This document shows, in pieces, positions 1 through 7,877 of a DNA stretch of 48,748 bases; positions within the stretch are counted from its first letter, which is position 1; each line of letters begins with the position of its first letter. Position numbers and translations under genes: made by a program. The notes beneath the pieces were generated by a model that ran no database searches, was not told the origin of the DNA, and saw nothing but the letters and a program-made list of their open reading frames with translations. Source of the DNA: Lachnospiraceae bacterium (GTDB lineage: Bacteria; Bacillota; Clostridia; Lachnospirales; Lachnospiraceae); the NCBI GenBank assembly GCA_017470935.1, contig JAFUXG010000056.1:1-48748 (forward strand), in the 5' to 3' direction.

Positions 1-90
1 ACAATCAGAATTCATAGTCATTGTGATTACATGTCACCTGACGAATATGAAAAGTTGTACGAAAGGGTAATGTCTCTTCCAGCAGCTTAG
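1..90 (+). CDS. IS3-family transposase OrfB, C-terminal end (partial)
   Basis: Frame 1 is open from the first base to a TAG stop at 88-90 and encodes 29 residues. They contain the pattern R-I-H-S-x6-M-S-P-D-E-Y-E, which corresponds to the extreme C-terminus of IS3-family OrfB integrases (the usual form is RPHSSLGYxTPAEYE). The DDE catalytic core lies outside the window. The stop is about 30 bases from the terminal inverted repeat, as expected for this family. The gene is cut by the window edge, so nothing can be said about activity. Confidence 0.8.
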   Translation, partial: TIRIHSHCDYMSPDEYEKLYERVMSLPAA

Positions 91-121
91 CTGACAGAAC
101 ATCTCATTTTAATTTGTACTA
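1..121 (+). mobile_element. right end of an IS3-family insertion sequence
   Basis: The segment holds the end of a transposase reading frame followed by an inverted repeat at about 100-121. The reverse complement of that repeat (TAGTACAAATTAAAATGAGA) matches the left end at 48626-48646 at all but one of the first 20 bases. The element therefore enters from outside the window and ends near base 121-123. The copy at the other end of the window has the same orientation. The exact outer base is uncertain by a few nucleotides, because neither target duplication partner is visible. Confidence 0.8.
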
Positions 122-483
122 AATCTTGACATAGGACCATCACTTCTTGAAGCCTGCTAACTCTCCAATCCATATCATAGGTGTAATGGTACTCAAATGT
201 TACCATTCACATCAATTTGATGCTAATGCTACTATATATCTTTTTACCCTATATGTCAATGATTTTATAATTCATAATAAATCGTTTTTATTTCGTCAAT
301 TACTACAGGTTGAGTTCTATATTTTCCAATAATTTCATCACATTATTTTTACCATAATATGCACCTAATAATACTAAAAAATTATAATAATCTAGGGTCA
401 TATCATATAGTTGTTGCAATTATAAATTAAATGTCCGTATCCTACAGATATCTCTATAAACATAGAGGCGGATTTTCTATAGT
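122..483. other. intergenic, no gene recognised
   Basis: AT-rich stretch between the IS end and the first chromosomal gene. A 61-codon frame at 147-332 lacks a ribosome binding site and any recognisable composition. An imperfect inverted repeat (AATGGTA/TACCATT) lies at about 185-208. A short hairpin (CTCTAT/ATAGAG) follows the gene at 484 on the minus strand but has no clear T tract. I see nothing else. Confidence 0.5.
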
Positions 484-1107
484 TCACAGTTCTTTCTTCA
501 TCCGGTAATACTTCGAAACATCATCCTCAAAGCCGAGTGACTTATATAGTAACCGTCCCTGCTCCGTTGCCTTCAGTTCCACATAATCAAGTCCCATTGC
601 CTTCGCATCATTAAGCAGATTATCCATCATCCTCTTAGCTATTCCCTGCCTTCTGTATTCAGGCTTTACATATACATTAAGAATCGTGCCTGTGAGACCA
701 TTAATGAAATTCGGATTAGCAGGCTTTTCCGTTACCAGCAAGAAGCAGCAGCCTACAATCTCTCTGCCATCTTCATTGTCCTGATCAGCTTCACGATCAT
801 GTGCATCTTCATGATCATATACATCTTCTTGACTATGTGCATCTTCACTGGCAGGTACATCTTCATGATCATGTGCTTCATGAAAATCATTAATATCCCC
901 ACAATTCTTTATACTCCCGTCTTTCCTGGCAAGATACACATGAAAATCTTTATTCAGATGCTCACTGTAATAAACAGGCAGTCTCTCCTCAATGATATCT
1001 CTTTCATCCTCCTTGACACCACCTATATCCTCCTCAAGATAGTCAAGACGGAATCTTGTAAGCTCCGTAATATCATTTATCCCTGCCTTTTCATATATTA
1101 TCTCCAT
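484..1107 (-). CDS. GNAT-family N-acetyltransferase with His/Asp/Glu repeat insert
   Basis: 207-residue protein. Residues from about 118 on form the GNAT core: strand GCCFLLV, then the acetyl-CoA loop in the form YRRQGIAKRMM (R/Q-x-x-G-x-A), then LYKSLGF near the C-terminus. The family transfers an acetyl group from acetyl-CoA to an amine; the substrate here is unknown. Between the N-terminal helices and the core, residues about 75-113 are a run of hexapeptides of the type A-H-D-H-E-D, encoded by five 18-bp repeats. Ordinary GNATs of this type are about 150-170 residues, so the insert accounts for the extra length. The start is supported by GGAGG at 1118-1122. It is probably monocistronic. 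Confidence 0.85.
   Translation of the reverse strand: MEIIYEKAGINDITELTRFRLDYLEEDIGGVKEDERDIIEERLPVYYSEHLNKDFHVYLARKDGSIKNCGDINDFHEAHDHEDVPASEDAHSQEDVYDHEDAHDREADQDNEDGREIVGCCFLLVTEKPANPNFINGLTGTILNVYVKPEYRRQGIAKRMMDNLLNDAKAMGLDYVELKATEQGRLLYKSLGFEDDVSKYYRMKKEL
795..884. repeat. five tandem 18-bp repeats inside the GNAT gene
   Basis: Units begin at 795, 813, 831, 849 and 867 and share the pattern GATCATGTGCATCTTCAT with substitutions. All keep frame and encode acidic/histidine hexapeptides. The units are imperfect, so the array is not freshly amplified, but slippage remains possible. Confidence 0.8.
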
Positions 1108-1187
1108 AGAATATATCCTCCGGGTTTCTGATTTTTTTATCTTATCTGACTCAATGTACTTGCCGACACTATAGCACCCTTCACATA

Positions 1188-1247
1188 AGAACGATTGCAG
1201 TTCTTTGCTCGCTTTTTCATAAGCACCTTCAATGCTTATGTTTTTTT
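1188..1247 (+). terminator. two hairpins followed by seven T; orphan plus-strand terminator or small RNA end
   Basis: A hairpin AAGAAC/GTTCTT lies at about 1188-1206. A second, CATAAGCA/TGCTTATG, lies at 1218-1240 and is directly followed by T7. It has the form of a plus-strand intrinsic terminator, but no plus-strand gene precedes it. It may be part of the dispersed repeat that follows, or the 3' end of an unannotated RNA. Confidence 0.4.
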
Positions 1248-1366
1248 CGCGTTATGACGCTTCATGCAAGCATGACCGTCACAACGCTTATTTTTCATGT
1301 CGTCTGCGGCTCCATGTTGTTTTCGCAAAATTGCGACATCCTTGTTGCAAAAAACGTTCGCTTATG
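1207..1366. repeat. dispersed intergenic repeat, copy A
   Basis: Contains CGCTTCATGCAAGCATGAC (1258-1276) and a GCGGCTCC...TTTTCGCAAAATTGCG module (about 1307-1335). Both modules recur at 19050-19140, and the second recurs at 35262-35325, always between genes. TCATGC/GCATGA forms a small inverted repeat. It explains most of the gene gap from 1108 to 1431. Confidence 0.6.
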
Positions 1367-1431
1367 ATACATATACTTCCGTGTATAATATATCACACCA
1401 TAAAACACTTATAATAATTTTGCCTTCAATA

Positions 1432-2217
1432 TCATTTCTTCACCCGTTCAAACACATACTCCGAATCTGAAGACAACTCATCACGGTACTCGTATGAAAG
1501 TCTGTCAAAACCTTTGATATCCTCAGGATTTTCTATCTGCATCTCCGCCATATACCGCACCATCTCACCCCTTGCCATCTTTGCATAGGTTCCCTTTGTT
1601 ACAAGCTTCTCACATCCTGCCTTTCCCGACTTCTCGCAAAAGGTTATTGTGATATATCTGTCATTTTCAGTAAGATACTTCTCTATACACTTTGAATATT
1701 CCTTAGATGCAAGATTAATTATAACTGTTCCATTTTCACTAATTATATCTGTATCATCACAGACAACACCCCTATACAGTGCATCTCCCCAAAATTCATA
1801 CATATCCTTGCATCCATCAACTGAAGCCTTCGCCTGCATCTCCAGTCTGTATGGCACAACTCCGTCCATCGGCTTTAACACCCCGTAAAATGCCGACAAT
1901 ATGCGTAAATGCTTCTGCACATAAGAAAGCATTTCATTCTCAAACACAGCAGGTGCCATATACTGATATGCGATACCCTCATATGAAAGAATAGCCGGTG
2001 TAAGATTATGATACAAATCCATATCTCTGATTCTGTCATAATTAACTGCAGTTAAATTATCATTGCATTTCCACAAAGACTGCAGTTCATTAATTGTCAT
2101 CCCACGCAAATATTCCAATATTCTTTCAGTCCGCTCCATATATATAGGCAATCCTATAGGTTCAAGACTGTCAGTATCTATATTCATTTTCTTAGCAGGT
2201 GATAAAATTATTTTCAT
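1432..2217 (-). CDS. yaaA: peroxide stress protein YaaA (DUF328)
   Basis: 261 residues from the chosen start. The N-terminus MKIILSPAKKM is the signature of the YaaA/DUF328 family, followed by family features such as NYDRI, the SYEGIAYQ segment and SAFYGVLKPMDG. In E. coli YaaA limits intracellular iron damage during hydrogen peroxide stress and binds DNA; the role here is inferred from family. A start seven codons upstream (2238) is open but overlaps the HAD gene. The ATG at 2217 has AAGGAG six bases before it and matches family N-termini. It is the last gene of a flavodoxin-HAD-yaaA run, with 17 bases between the HAD stop and this start. Confidence 0.93.
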   Translation of the reverse strand: MKIILSPAKKMNIDTDSLEPIGLPIYMERTERILEYLRGMTINELQSLWKCNDNLTAVNYDRIRDMDLYHNLTPAILSYEGIAYQYMAPAVFENEMLSYVQKHLRILSAFYGVLKPMDGVVPYRLEMQAKASVDGCKDMYEFWGDALYRGVVCDDTDIISENGTVIINLASKEYSKCIEKYLTENDRYITITFCEKSGKAGCEKLVTKGTYAKMARGEMVRYMAEMQIENPEDIKGFDRLSYEYRDELSSDSEYVFERVKK

Positions 2218-2234
2218 TAGTTTCTCCTTGCTTC

Positions 2235-2891
2235 TCACAATACAAATTTCAATATATCACCCGGTGTTTCCGCAATAAATGTTGCTCCAGATTCTTCAAG
2301 CTCCTCTCTGCTTCCATAGCCATATAAAACACCTATAGAATCAACTCCGGCTTCATTAGCGCCCACCACATCATAGAACCTGTCCCCAATCATGATGGCA
2401 GCTTCCCTGTCATCAATATGGTTTTCTGCAATCGCTCTCTCAATAAGCATTTTCTTATCAGGGCTTTTCTCGGATTTGTCAGGTCCTATTACAGCCGTGA
2501 ATTTGTCACCCAGTCCAAAATGCTTAATTATTCTTTCAGCCAGCACCTCCGGCTTGGATGTCACAACATACAGCCTTTTACCCTCACTGTAAAGCTTTTC
2601 AATAACAACATCAATTCCGTCAAACAGCGGTGCATCGAATATTCCGTCAACCTCATAATATTCCCTATAATACTTCACAGCCTGCATTGCATCTTCATCA
2701 GACATACCATAAAAATCATGAAATGAATTATACAGGGGCGGACCGATAAATCTAAGCAGTTCCGAGTAATCATCATCACCAACATCAATACCCATTTTGG
2801 AAAGTGCATACTGTGCGGATTTGATTATTCCGAATTCTGACTGGGTAAGTGTTCCATCAAGGTCAAAGAAAATATGGATATATTTTTTCAT
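2235..2891 (-). CDS. HAD-superfamily phosphatase, phosphoglycolate phosphatase-like
   Basis: 218 residues with all HAD motifs: motif I FDLDGT (nucleophile Asp10, Asp12), motif II VVTSKP near residue 110, motif III Lys in KSPDKKML, and motif IV MIGDRFYDVVGA. A helical cap lies between residues 20 and 85, which places it in the Gph/PpaX/YjjG-type subfamily of small phosphate monoester hydrolases. The true substrate cannot be read from sequence. Its ATG overlaps the TGA of the upstream flavodoxin gene by four bases (2888-2891), which implies translational coupling. Confidence 0.9.
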   Translation of the reverse strand: MKKYIHIFFDLDGTLTQSEFGIIKSAQYALSKMGIDVGDDDYSELLRFIGPPLYNSFHDFYGMSDEDAMQAVKYYREYYEVDGIFDAPLFDGIDVVIEKLYSEGKRLYVVTSKPEVLAERIIKHFGLGDKFTAVIGPDKSEKSPDKKMLIERAIAENHIDDREAAIMIGDRFYDVVGANEAGVDSIGVLYGYGSREELEESGATFIAETPGDILKFVL

Positions 2892-3385
2892 GCCAGACCT
2901 CCGCAGAAGCCTTCAATCTTCTTATCATTTTCTTCGCTTTGTTTTTCCTTTGGATCGATTAGAATAAGTTCTGCTTCAAACGAAGGAACTTCAAGAAACT
3001 TCTTAAGCTTCTCAAGTGCCTTCTCTCCGCCACTTCCCGCAAGACAGGTGAATGCCGCAAGCTTCTTATCTTTAATTGCATCCTTGTTCTCCTGAATAAA
3101 TGTACGGATAGGCGGCGTAAATGTGCCTGCCCATACCGGAAAACCAAATATAATCCGATCATATTCATCTGCTTTGAATTCATAGGGTTTAAGCTTAGGA
3201 GTATCTCCCATCACCGCACTCTTACCGCCCCAGATAAACTTCTTTGCTCCGGAATCCGGATATGCCTTCTCAGGTTCAATTCGGATCATATCCGCACCAA
3301 TCTGCCTTCCGATCTTCTCTGCAGCATACTCTGTGTTTCCTGACATTGAATAATAAATGATCGCTGTTTTCATGTTCTCATCCAT
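2888..3385 (-). CDS. flavodoxin family protein
   Basis: About 165 residues. The N-terminal strand and phosphate loop YYSMSGNTEYAA (residues 11-22) bind the FMN phosphate in flavodoxins. FGFPVWAGTFTPPI corresponds to the second FMN loop, in the form seen in FldA-like NAD(P)H-dependent oxidoreductase relatives. It probably acts as a cytosolic electron carrier or small FMN reductase. It is first in the operon with the HAD phosphatase and yaaA, so a redox/oxidative stress context is plausible. The start is ambiguous between 3385 and 3373: the second gives an N-terminus MKTAII, more typical of the family, and AAAGG lies ahead of both. Confidence 0.88.
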   Translation of the reverse strand: MDENMKTAIIYYSMSGNTEYAAEKIGRQIGADMIRIEPEKAYPDSGAKKFIWGGKSAVMGDTPKLKPYEFKADEYDRIIFGFPVWAGTFTPPIRTFIQENKDAIKDKKLAAFTCLAGSGGEKALEKLKKFLEVPSFEAELILIDPKEKQSEENDKKIEGFCGGLA

Positions 3386-3474
3386 CCTTTCACTTTATAA
3401 AATACACTCAATTCATAAATCAATGTAGTAAAAATATAACCATACTATAACATCTTTACATATAAATTCCAACA

Positions 3475-3509
3475 TAAAAAACTTGAGGCACATATTCTGC
3501 ACCTCAAGT
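3475..3509 (-). terminator. intrinsic terminator of the tannase-like gene
   Basis: On the minus strand an ACTTGAGG/CCTCAAGT stem (3481-3488 with 3502-3509) is followed directly by six T. It lies 22 bases beyond the stop at 3532. Confidence 0.85.
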
Positions 3510-3531
3510 TCTCAATAAATAGTCATTCAAC

Positions 3532-5670
3532 TCATTTATTCATACACTCATTAACCCACTCTATAAAGTTCGTGGTACTGTCTCCTGTTCTTTCAGCCTT
3601 TGTATGCCCTGCTCCCCAAACAGTTTCAAAATCTACATCCTTAACGCTTTCCGTATTCTCAAGAGCCAGTGCAAGATTCATCTCTGTTGACAATGCACAG
3701 TCACTCTGGGCAATGCCGGTACGGATTCTCCAGTATTTTGCAACTGTACTTGTTCCATACCCTTCCGAAGATTCGAGCAGATAGTAAAGAGGTGTGTACA
3801 TATTAAGTCTTGTATCAACCGTATTACCCACACTGTCTGTCTTAGACAGATCCTCGGAATAATCAGAAGCATAGCTGCTGCCAAGGGAATTAAGAATGTC
3901 TGCCAAGACAGAATCAAAATGTGCTCCACTTCCATCTCCGTACCCAAACAGAGTATTCTCACCCTGACCACCATCCAACTGATCGAAGGCTCCAAGATTC
4001 TTAGAAACACTCTTAAATGCTTTCACAAAATCTGCAATGCTTGTGATAGTTGCAGTATTAGAAGCTTCATCATAGGTTACCCACTCACCGTTCGCATTCA
4101 AAGCATCAATGTAATCCTGTGCTGTTTCATAAGTGCCTGAAAGACTGATTCCGCTGTCAGTCTGATTTCTTGTAATGTTGTCAAAGTCCTCTATGTTACC
4201 TGTGCCGCCATCTGCAGTATTGCCATCTGCATTACCATCCACGAATGCTTTATTCTTATCCTGTTCACCATTATCAACATCGGCCTCACCGCCTTGCAAA
4301 GCTCCATCTGTTTCCGCTCCGGTACTGTCTTGCGAATTGTTTACCGTATTCCCTTCATCAAGCTTCTGCTTCAGATCATCCGGCAGCTCGCTCTCATCAA
4401 AGCTTCCGTCACGCATGCCGCCCGGCCCACCTTTGCCTCCCTTGAAGTTACCGTCAAACTCTCCGTCCGGGCCTCCGAAATCGCCATCAAAATTGCCGTC
4501 CGGACCTCCGAAATTGCCTTTCGGTCCACCATTTCCATCGGAATTCCCGTCAAAGTTACCCTTCATTCTTCCGCCACGGCCGCCGAAATCTCCGCCCGGT
4601 CCACCGCCATTATTACCTGCCGAAGATGCGTCATAGGGAAATGTTGTATCAGACAGGAAGTTATTAAGGGAATTCTCAATAACAGACTTCATATATTCGT
4701 AGTAGCTTCCCGCCTGATATATTCCGTCAGAGGATTCCTCCAAGGTAAGCACATTACCGTTCTCATCCTTTATTCCGGCATCATTTATATATGCTGCAAA
4801 TGCTTCCGCTAATTTATCGGAAATCTCCTGTTCCTCATCAGAAAGGTTGCTTCTTGTTGTTCCCATCATCCACTCATAGGCTTCATCCGCAGAGTCCAGA
4901 TTAGTTATAGGACACCAGCACATCGAGCCTAATACCGCATCACTTACGCCCTCTACTGCTCCGATTTCCTCAAGATATGCATCATACAAGCTGCTATCCC
5001 CGGTTGAGCCTACAACCGATGACTGTGCTCCGCCGCCACTCATGCCGAATGTGAATATACTCTCCGCATCTCCCGCAAGTACATCATCACAGTACCTGAT
5101 ATACCGTATGGCTGCCTTAAGGTCTGTCACACCTGCCGGTGCACCCGCATCACGTCCCCGACAGCCTGCATGTACATACACAAAGCCTGCATCGGTATAC
5201 TGTGATACACTTGTATATTCCGTAAGTGCCGCTTGTGCCGTGTAACCCGGTGTATTGATTGGCATAACGATTGGTGCATTCTCCGCATTATAGCTTCCAG
5301 CCGTTCCGTCAGGATTAATCTCACATGTATAAGTTCCATCACCGTTATCCGTACCTGTCATATATGCCCCCGGAACAAACACCGCCAATGTCTCATAATT
5401 CACATCAGCCGGATTACTGCAATATGAAATGCCGATCTGATAATACACATCATCATCTGAATTATACTGCCATGCACTGTTATCAAGCTTTGACAGATTA
5501 GTCACACCACTTCCCGATGTATCCAAGCTGTCGTCACCGCTTTCCTCAGAAACAGCTTCATCACTGATGCTCTGCTCATCCGATGTTACTTCACTTCCCG
5601 TACTGCCACATGCTGTAAGTCCCAGCACCATGCACAATGTCATACATACCGCTAACCATTTTCGTTTCAT
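3532..5670 (-). CDS. secreted lipoprotein, tannase/feruloyl-esterase-like alpha/beta hydrolase
   Basis: 712 residues. A signal peptide ends in the lipobox LTAC, with the lipidated Cys at about residue 21, so the protein is exported and anchored outside the membrane. The nucleophile elbow is GMSGGGAQSS (Ser at about 211). The C-terminal SDCALSTEMNLALAL and WGAGHTKAE segments supply the likely Asp and His, in the arrangement of the tannase family, which cleaves galloyl or feruloyl esters. A Gly/Asp/Asn/Phe-rich insert at about 354-423, repeating units like GGPDGNFDG, sits in the lid region. The start at 5670 is preferred over 5691 because AAGGTG lies just ahead and the signal peptide then begins MKRK. 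Substrate specificity is not readable. It is a single-gene unit with its own terminator. Confidence 0.8.
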   Translation of the reverse strand: MKRKWLAVCMTLCMVLGLTACGSTGSEVTSDEQSISDEAVSEESGDDSLDTSGSGVTNLSKLDNSAWQYNSDDDVYYQIGISYCSNPADVNYETLAVFVPGAYMTGTDNGDGTYTCEINPDGTAGSYNAENAPIVMPINTPGYTAQAALTEYTSVSQYTDAGFVYVHAGCRGRDAGAPAGVTDLKAAIRYIRYCDDVLAGDAESIFTFGMSGGGAQSSVVGSTGDSSLYDAYLEEIGAVEGVSDAVLGSMCWCPITNLDSADEAYEWMMGTTRSNLSDEEQEISDKLAEAFAAYINDAGIKDENGNVLTLEESSDGIYQAGSYYEYMKSVIENSLNNFLSDTTFPYDASSAGNNGGGPGGDFGGRGGRMKGNFDGNSDGNGGPKGNFGGPDGNFDGDFGGPDGEFDGNFKGGKGGPGGMRDGSFDESELPDDLKQKLDEGNTVNNSQDSTGAETDGALQGGEADVDNGEQDKNKAFVDGNADGNTADGGTGNIEDFDNITRNQTDSGISLSGTYETAQDYIDALNANGEWVTYDEASNTATITSIADFVKAFKSVSKNLGAFDQLDGGQGENTLFGYGDGSGAHFDSVLADILNSLGSSYASDYSEDLSKTDSVGNTVDTRLNMYTPLYYLLESSEGYGTSTVAKYWRIRTGIAQSDCALSTEMNLALALENTESVKDVDFETVWGAGHTKAERTGDSTTNFIEWVNECMNK

Positions 5671-5712
5671 AATAATCACCTTACCCTTCATTTCAATATT
5701 CCACTGTAATTA

Positions 5713-5732
5713 AGTGTTCACAGAATAACACT
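5713..5732. promoter_or_regulatory. inverted repeat upstream of the tannase-like gene
   Basis: AGTGTT and AACACT separated by 8 bases, 43 bases upstream of the start. The shape suits a dimeric regulator, but no regulator is identified. Confidence 0.3.
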
Positions 5733-5793
5733 CAAATATTGAAAAAAGATTGAACATAAGGTGAACATTTTCTGACATTTTTTACTAAATCTC

Positions 5794-7026
5794 TCAATTT
5801 TCCTGTCTGCAATCCACCCTGAACTCATCCCCCAGCTTACCCTCTCTGTGATACTTCTTAACCGTTTCCTCATAGTTTTCTTTATCATTTACAGGAGGCA
5901 TATAATCATAGCTTAGTTGAAAATCATAACACTTAACATCACTTCGAAGTCCGGTCTCATCCGACAGTGAGACAAGATTGATATATCCATATCCGTCAAT
6001 GATTTCCTCTACCTCGCCGCATACCCTGTTTCCTTTCTCATCCTTTCCCTCAATATAAAATGCATATCTTTCCTCCTTAGTTCCGATATCACTCCTATAT
6101 GATTGATCCGGCACACCTTCAATATTAAAATACACCTTCTGACTATAGGAATTAATCACCAGTTTATCCAATTTCATAGTCACATCATCAATGCGGACTG
6201 TCTGCTCAATCGGAATCTCCTTTGTATCTGACGCAAGCTCCCGATTTGTCAACTGAAATGCATAAGAGAATTCCTTCATATCAGCCCCCCACTGTACCGC
6301 CACAATATCCATTGATACATTGAGCGCTTCATCTTCATTCTCCAAAACATCCGCAAACTCATTGAGAGAAAGCGTTCCCATAACAGGGTATGTTTTATTG
6401 TCAATAACATCATCCGGATCACCGCTCCATGCCGTTTGACCTTCAAGAAGAACAAAATGAGGATCAAAATCATCTCCGATATATTCCCTTGTCCTTCCAT
6501 TGATCGTTATCCGCTTTACAACCAGGTCATAGAAATCCACAAGAGTTCCACCTGTGTTATCGTCATCCTCAACATACTGAAACACCGGATTATCATTTGT
6601 CACCGTATAGCTGAATGTCATTTGACTGCCATCTACCAGAACATCATTTAATGTTACTGTCAGATCCCCATCCCTTTCAGTCTGCTCAACATAGGTAGTG
6701 TACCTGGTAATATCCTCATGCGGTCCGTAGATGAGATCATTAATATGGTTTGCCATCTGTTTGATAGATTCCTTTGCAAACGAACTCACCGGTGACGGAA
6801 TAACAAGTAAGACAGCTATCAGCACCGCCGCTGCCGCCACTCCCCATGGAGCATGACTGCGACGCCCTATGACTTGCTTTTCATGAATGTCTCCATGTAT
6901 TTTCTCTACTTCATTAACATACTCTGATCTCCCCTTCCTGACCATCGAAAATGCTGCATCTGTTTTCTTAATAACCACATCAGGAATCTCAATATCATTT
7001 ATAAATGGATTATTATTTCCGTCCAT
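5794..7026 (-). CDS. DUF4179-containing membrane anti-sigma factor
   Basis: About 410 residues. The N-terminal 75 residues are cytosolic and charged. One transmembrane helix follows (HAPWGVAAAAVLIAVLLVIP, about residues 68-88), then a large extracytoplasmic domain of the DUF4179 type ending in a beta-rich region. Such proteins hold an ECF sigma factor at the membrane and release it upon an envelope signal. It lies directly downstream of the ECF sigma gene (gap about 88 bases), which supports the pairing. The start at 7026 is chosen over 7056 because AAGGAG sits six bases ahead. The signal sensed is unknown. Confidence 0.85.
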   Translation of the reverse strand: MDGNNNPFINDIEIPDVVIKKTDAAFSMVRKGRSEYVNEVEKIHGDIHEKQVIGRRSHAPWGVAAAAVLIAVLLVIPSPVSSFAKESIKQMANHINDLIYGPHEDITRYTTYVEQTERDGDLTVTLNDVLVDGSQMTFSYTVTNDNPVFQYVEDDDNTGGTLVDFYDLVVKRITINGRTREYIGDDFDPHFVLLEGQTAWSGDPDDVIDNKTYPVMGTLSLNEFADVLENEDEALNVSMDIVAVQWGADMKEFSYAFQLTNRELASDTKEIPIEQTVRIDDVTMKLDKLVINSYSQKVYFNIEGVPDQSYRSDIGTKEERYAFYIEGKDEKGNRVCGEVEEIIDGYGYINLVSLSDETGLRSDVKCYDFQLSYDYMPPVNDKENYEETVKKYHREGKLGDEFRVDCRQEN

Positions 7027-7114
7027 ACGCTTCTCCTTTCTCACAAATAATTTCATTAGCCTATAATATTTTTTTCAATGCAACTCATGTAAGCATAGTG
7101 TATGTTCATACTGT

Positions 7115-7654
7115 TTATTTTTTCTTAAGATATTCACCAAGCTTTTTCCTTCCCCGCCAAAGTCTTGTCTGCACTGTGCTTTGGGGAATTTTCAAAAGCC
7201 TTGAGATCTCAGCTATCGAATAGCCTTCAATGTAGTACATTGTAATAAGCACACGGTATTTCTCATCGAGAATGTATAACGCCTCCTTTAACTCAGAATT
7301 GTATTCATCCTCAGACACTACCTGCCCCTTGCTCCCGGCAAACGATACAAACTCTGCTGTCTCTTCGTCCATGCTCACATAATGCTTCCTATCCTTTCTG
7401 ATATCATAACATTTATTTAGGAGTATCCTTGTCATCCATGTTTTGAAATAGGAATTCTTCTTCAATGTATATATCTTTTCGTAGCATGCAAGAATCGTCT
7501 CTGAAATAGCATCAGCAGCATCCTCATCATTCATTAGTACTGCAAGTGCCACTCTATACATATCCTTCATGTAATATTTCATTAAATGTGTAAATGCGTC
7601 CGGGTCCCGTCCCTTTGCCTTTTCCACCAATCCTTCAATTTCATTGTTTTTCAT
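7115..7654 (-). CDS. ECF-type RNA polymerase sigma factor
   Basis: 179 residues. Region 2 is near residues 18-85 (YMKDMYRVALAVLMNDEDAADAIS, then TWMTRILLNKCYD). Region 4 is near 125-175 (LDEKYRVLITMYYIEGYSIAEISRLLKIPQSTVQTRLWRGRKKL, a clear helix-turn-helix). There is no region 1.1 or 3, as in SigW/SigV-like ECF factors. It directs transcription of its own regulon when freed from the anti-sigma partner encoded next on the same strand. AGAAGGAG precedes the ATG. Family assignment is firm; the regulon is unknown. Confidence 0.93.
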   Translation of the reverse strand: MKNNEIEGLVEKAKGRDPDAFTHLMKYYMKDMYRVALAVLMNDEDAADAISETILACYEKIYTLKKNSYFKTWMTRILLNKCYDIRKDRKHYVSMDEETAEFVSFAGSKGQVVSEDEYNSELKEALYILDEKYRVLITMYYIEGYSIAEISRLLKIPQSTVQTRLWRGRKKLGEYLKKK

Positions 7655-7688
7655 GCTGTATGGCTCCTTCTAACATTTTTACACGATT

Positions 7689-7716
7689 TTTATATGTGCA
7701 GGTACACAGATATCAA
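7689..7716 (-). promoter_or_regulatory. candidate sigma-A promoter of the ECF operon
   Basis: On the minus strand TTGATA (7711-7716), a 16-base spacer, then TATAAA (7689-7694), 35 bases ahead of the start codon. I did not recognise an ECF-type AAC/CGT promoter in the gap. Confidence 0.45.
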
Positions 7717-7816
7717 TGCACGTTAATGAATGGAATACAAAATAATAACCATTGCAATTCTCTAATTTGTTTTCATTTATTAGACGAAATATATACACTA
7801 AAAATCCCACTCCAAA

Positions 7817-7855
7817 TAAAAAAGGATAGAAAATTTCTAAATGAATCTTCTATCC
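7817..7855 (-). terminator. terminator of the toxin-antitoxin pair
   Basis: The minus strand carries GGATAGAA/TTCTATCC (7848-7855 with 7824-7831) followed by TTTTTTATTT. It lies just past the toxin stop at 7878. Confidence 0.8.
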
Positions 7856-7877
7856 ACTCTACTATCATAATAAATAA

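Noticed and set aside
147-332. 61-codon frame after the IS end
   Set aside because: No ribosome site, AT-rich random composition and no recognisable protein features.
4175-4636. Long Pro/Ser-rich frame antisense to the tannase-like gene
   Set aside because: It is the complement of the Gly/Asp-rich repeat; there is no start signal and the real gene covers it fully.
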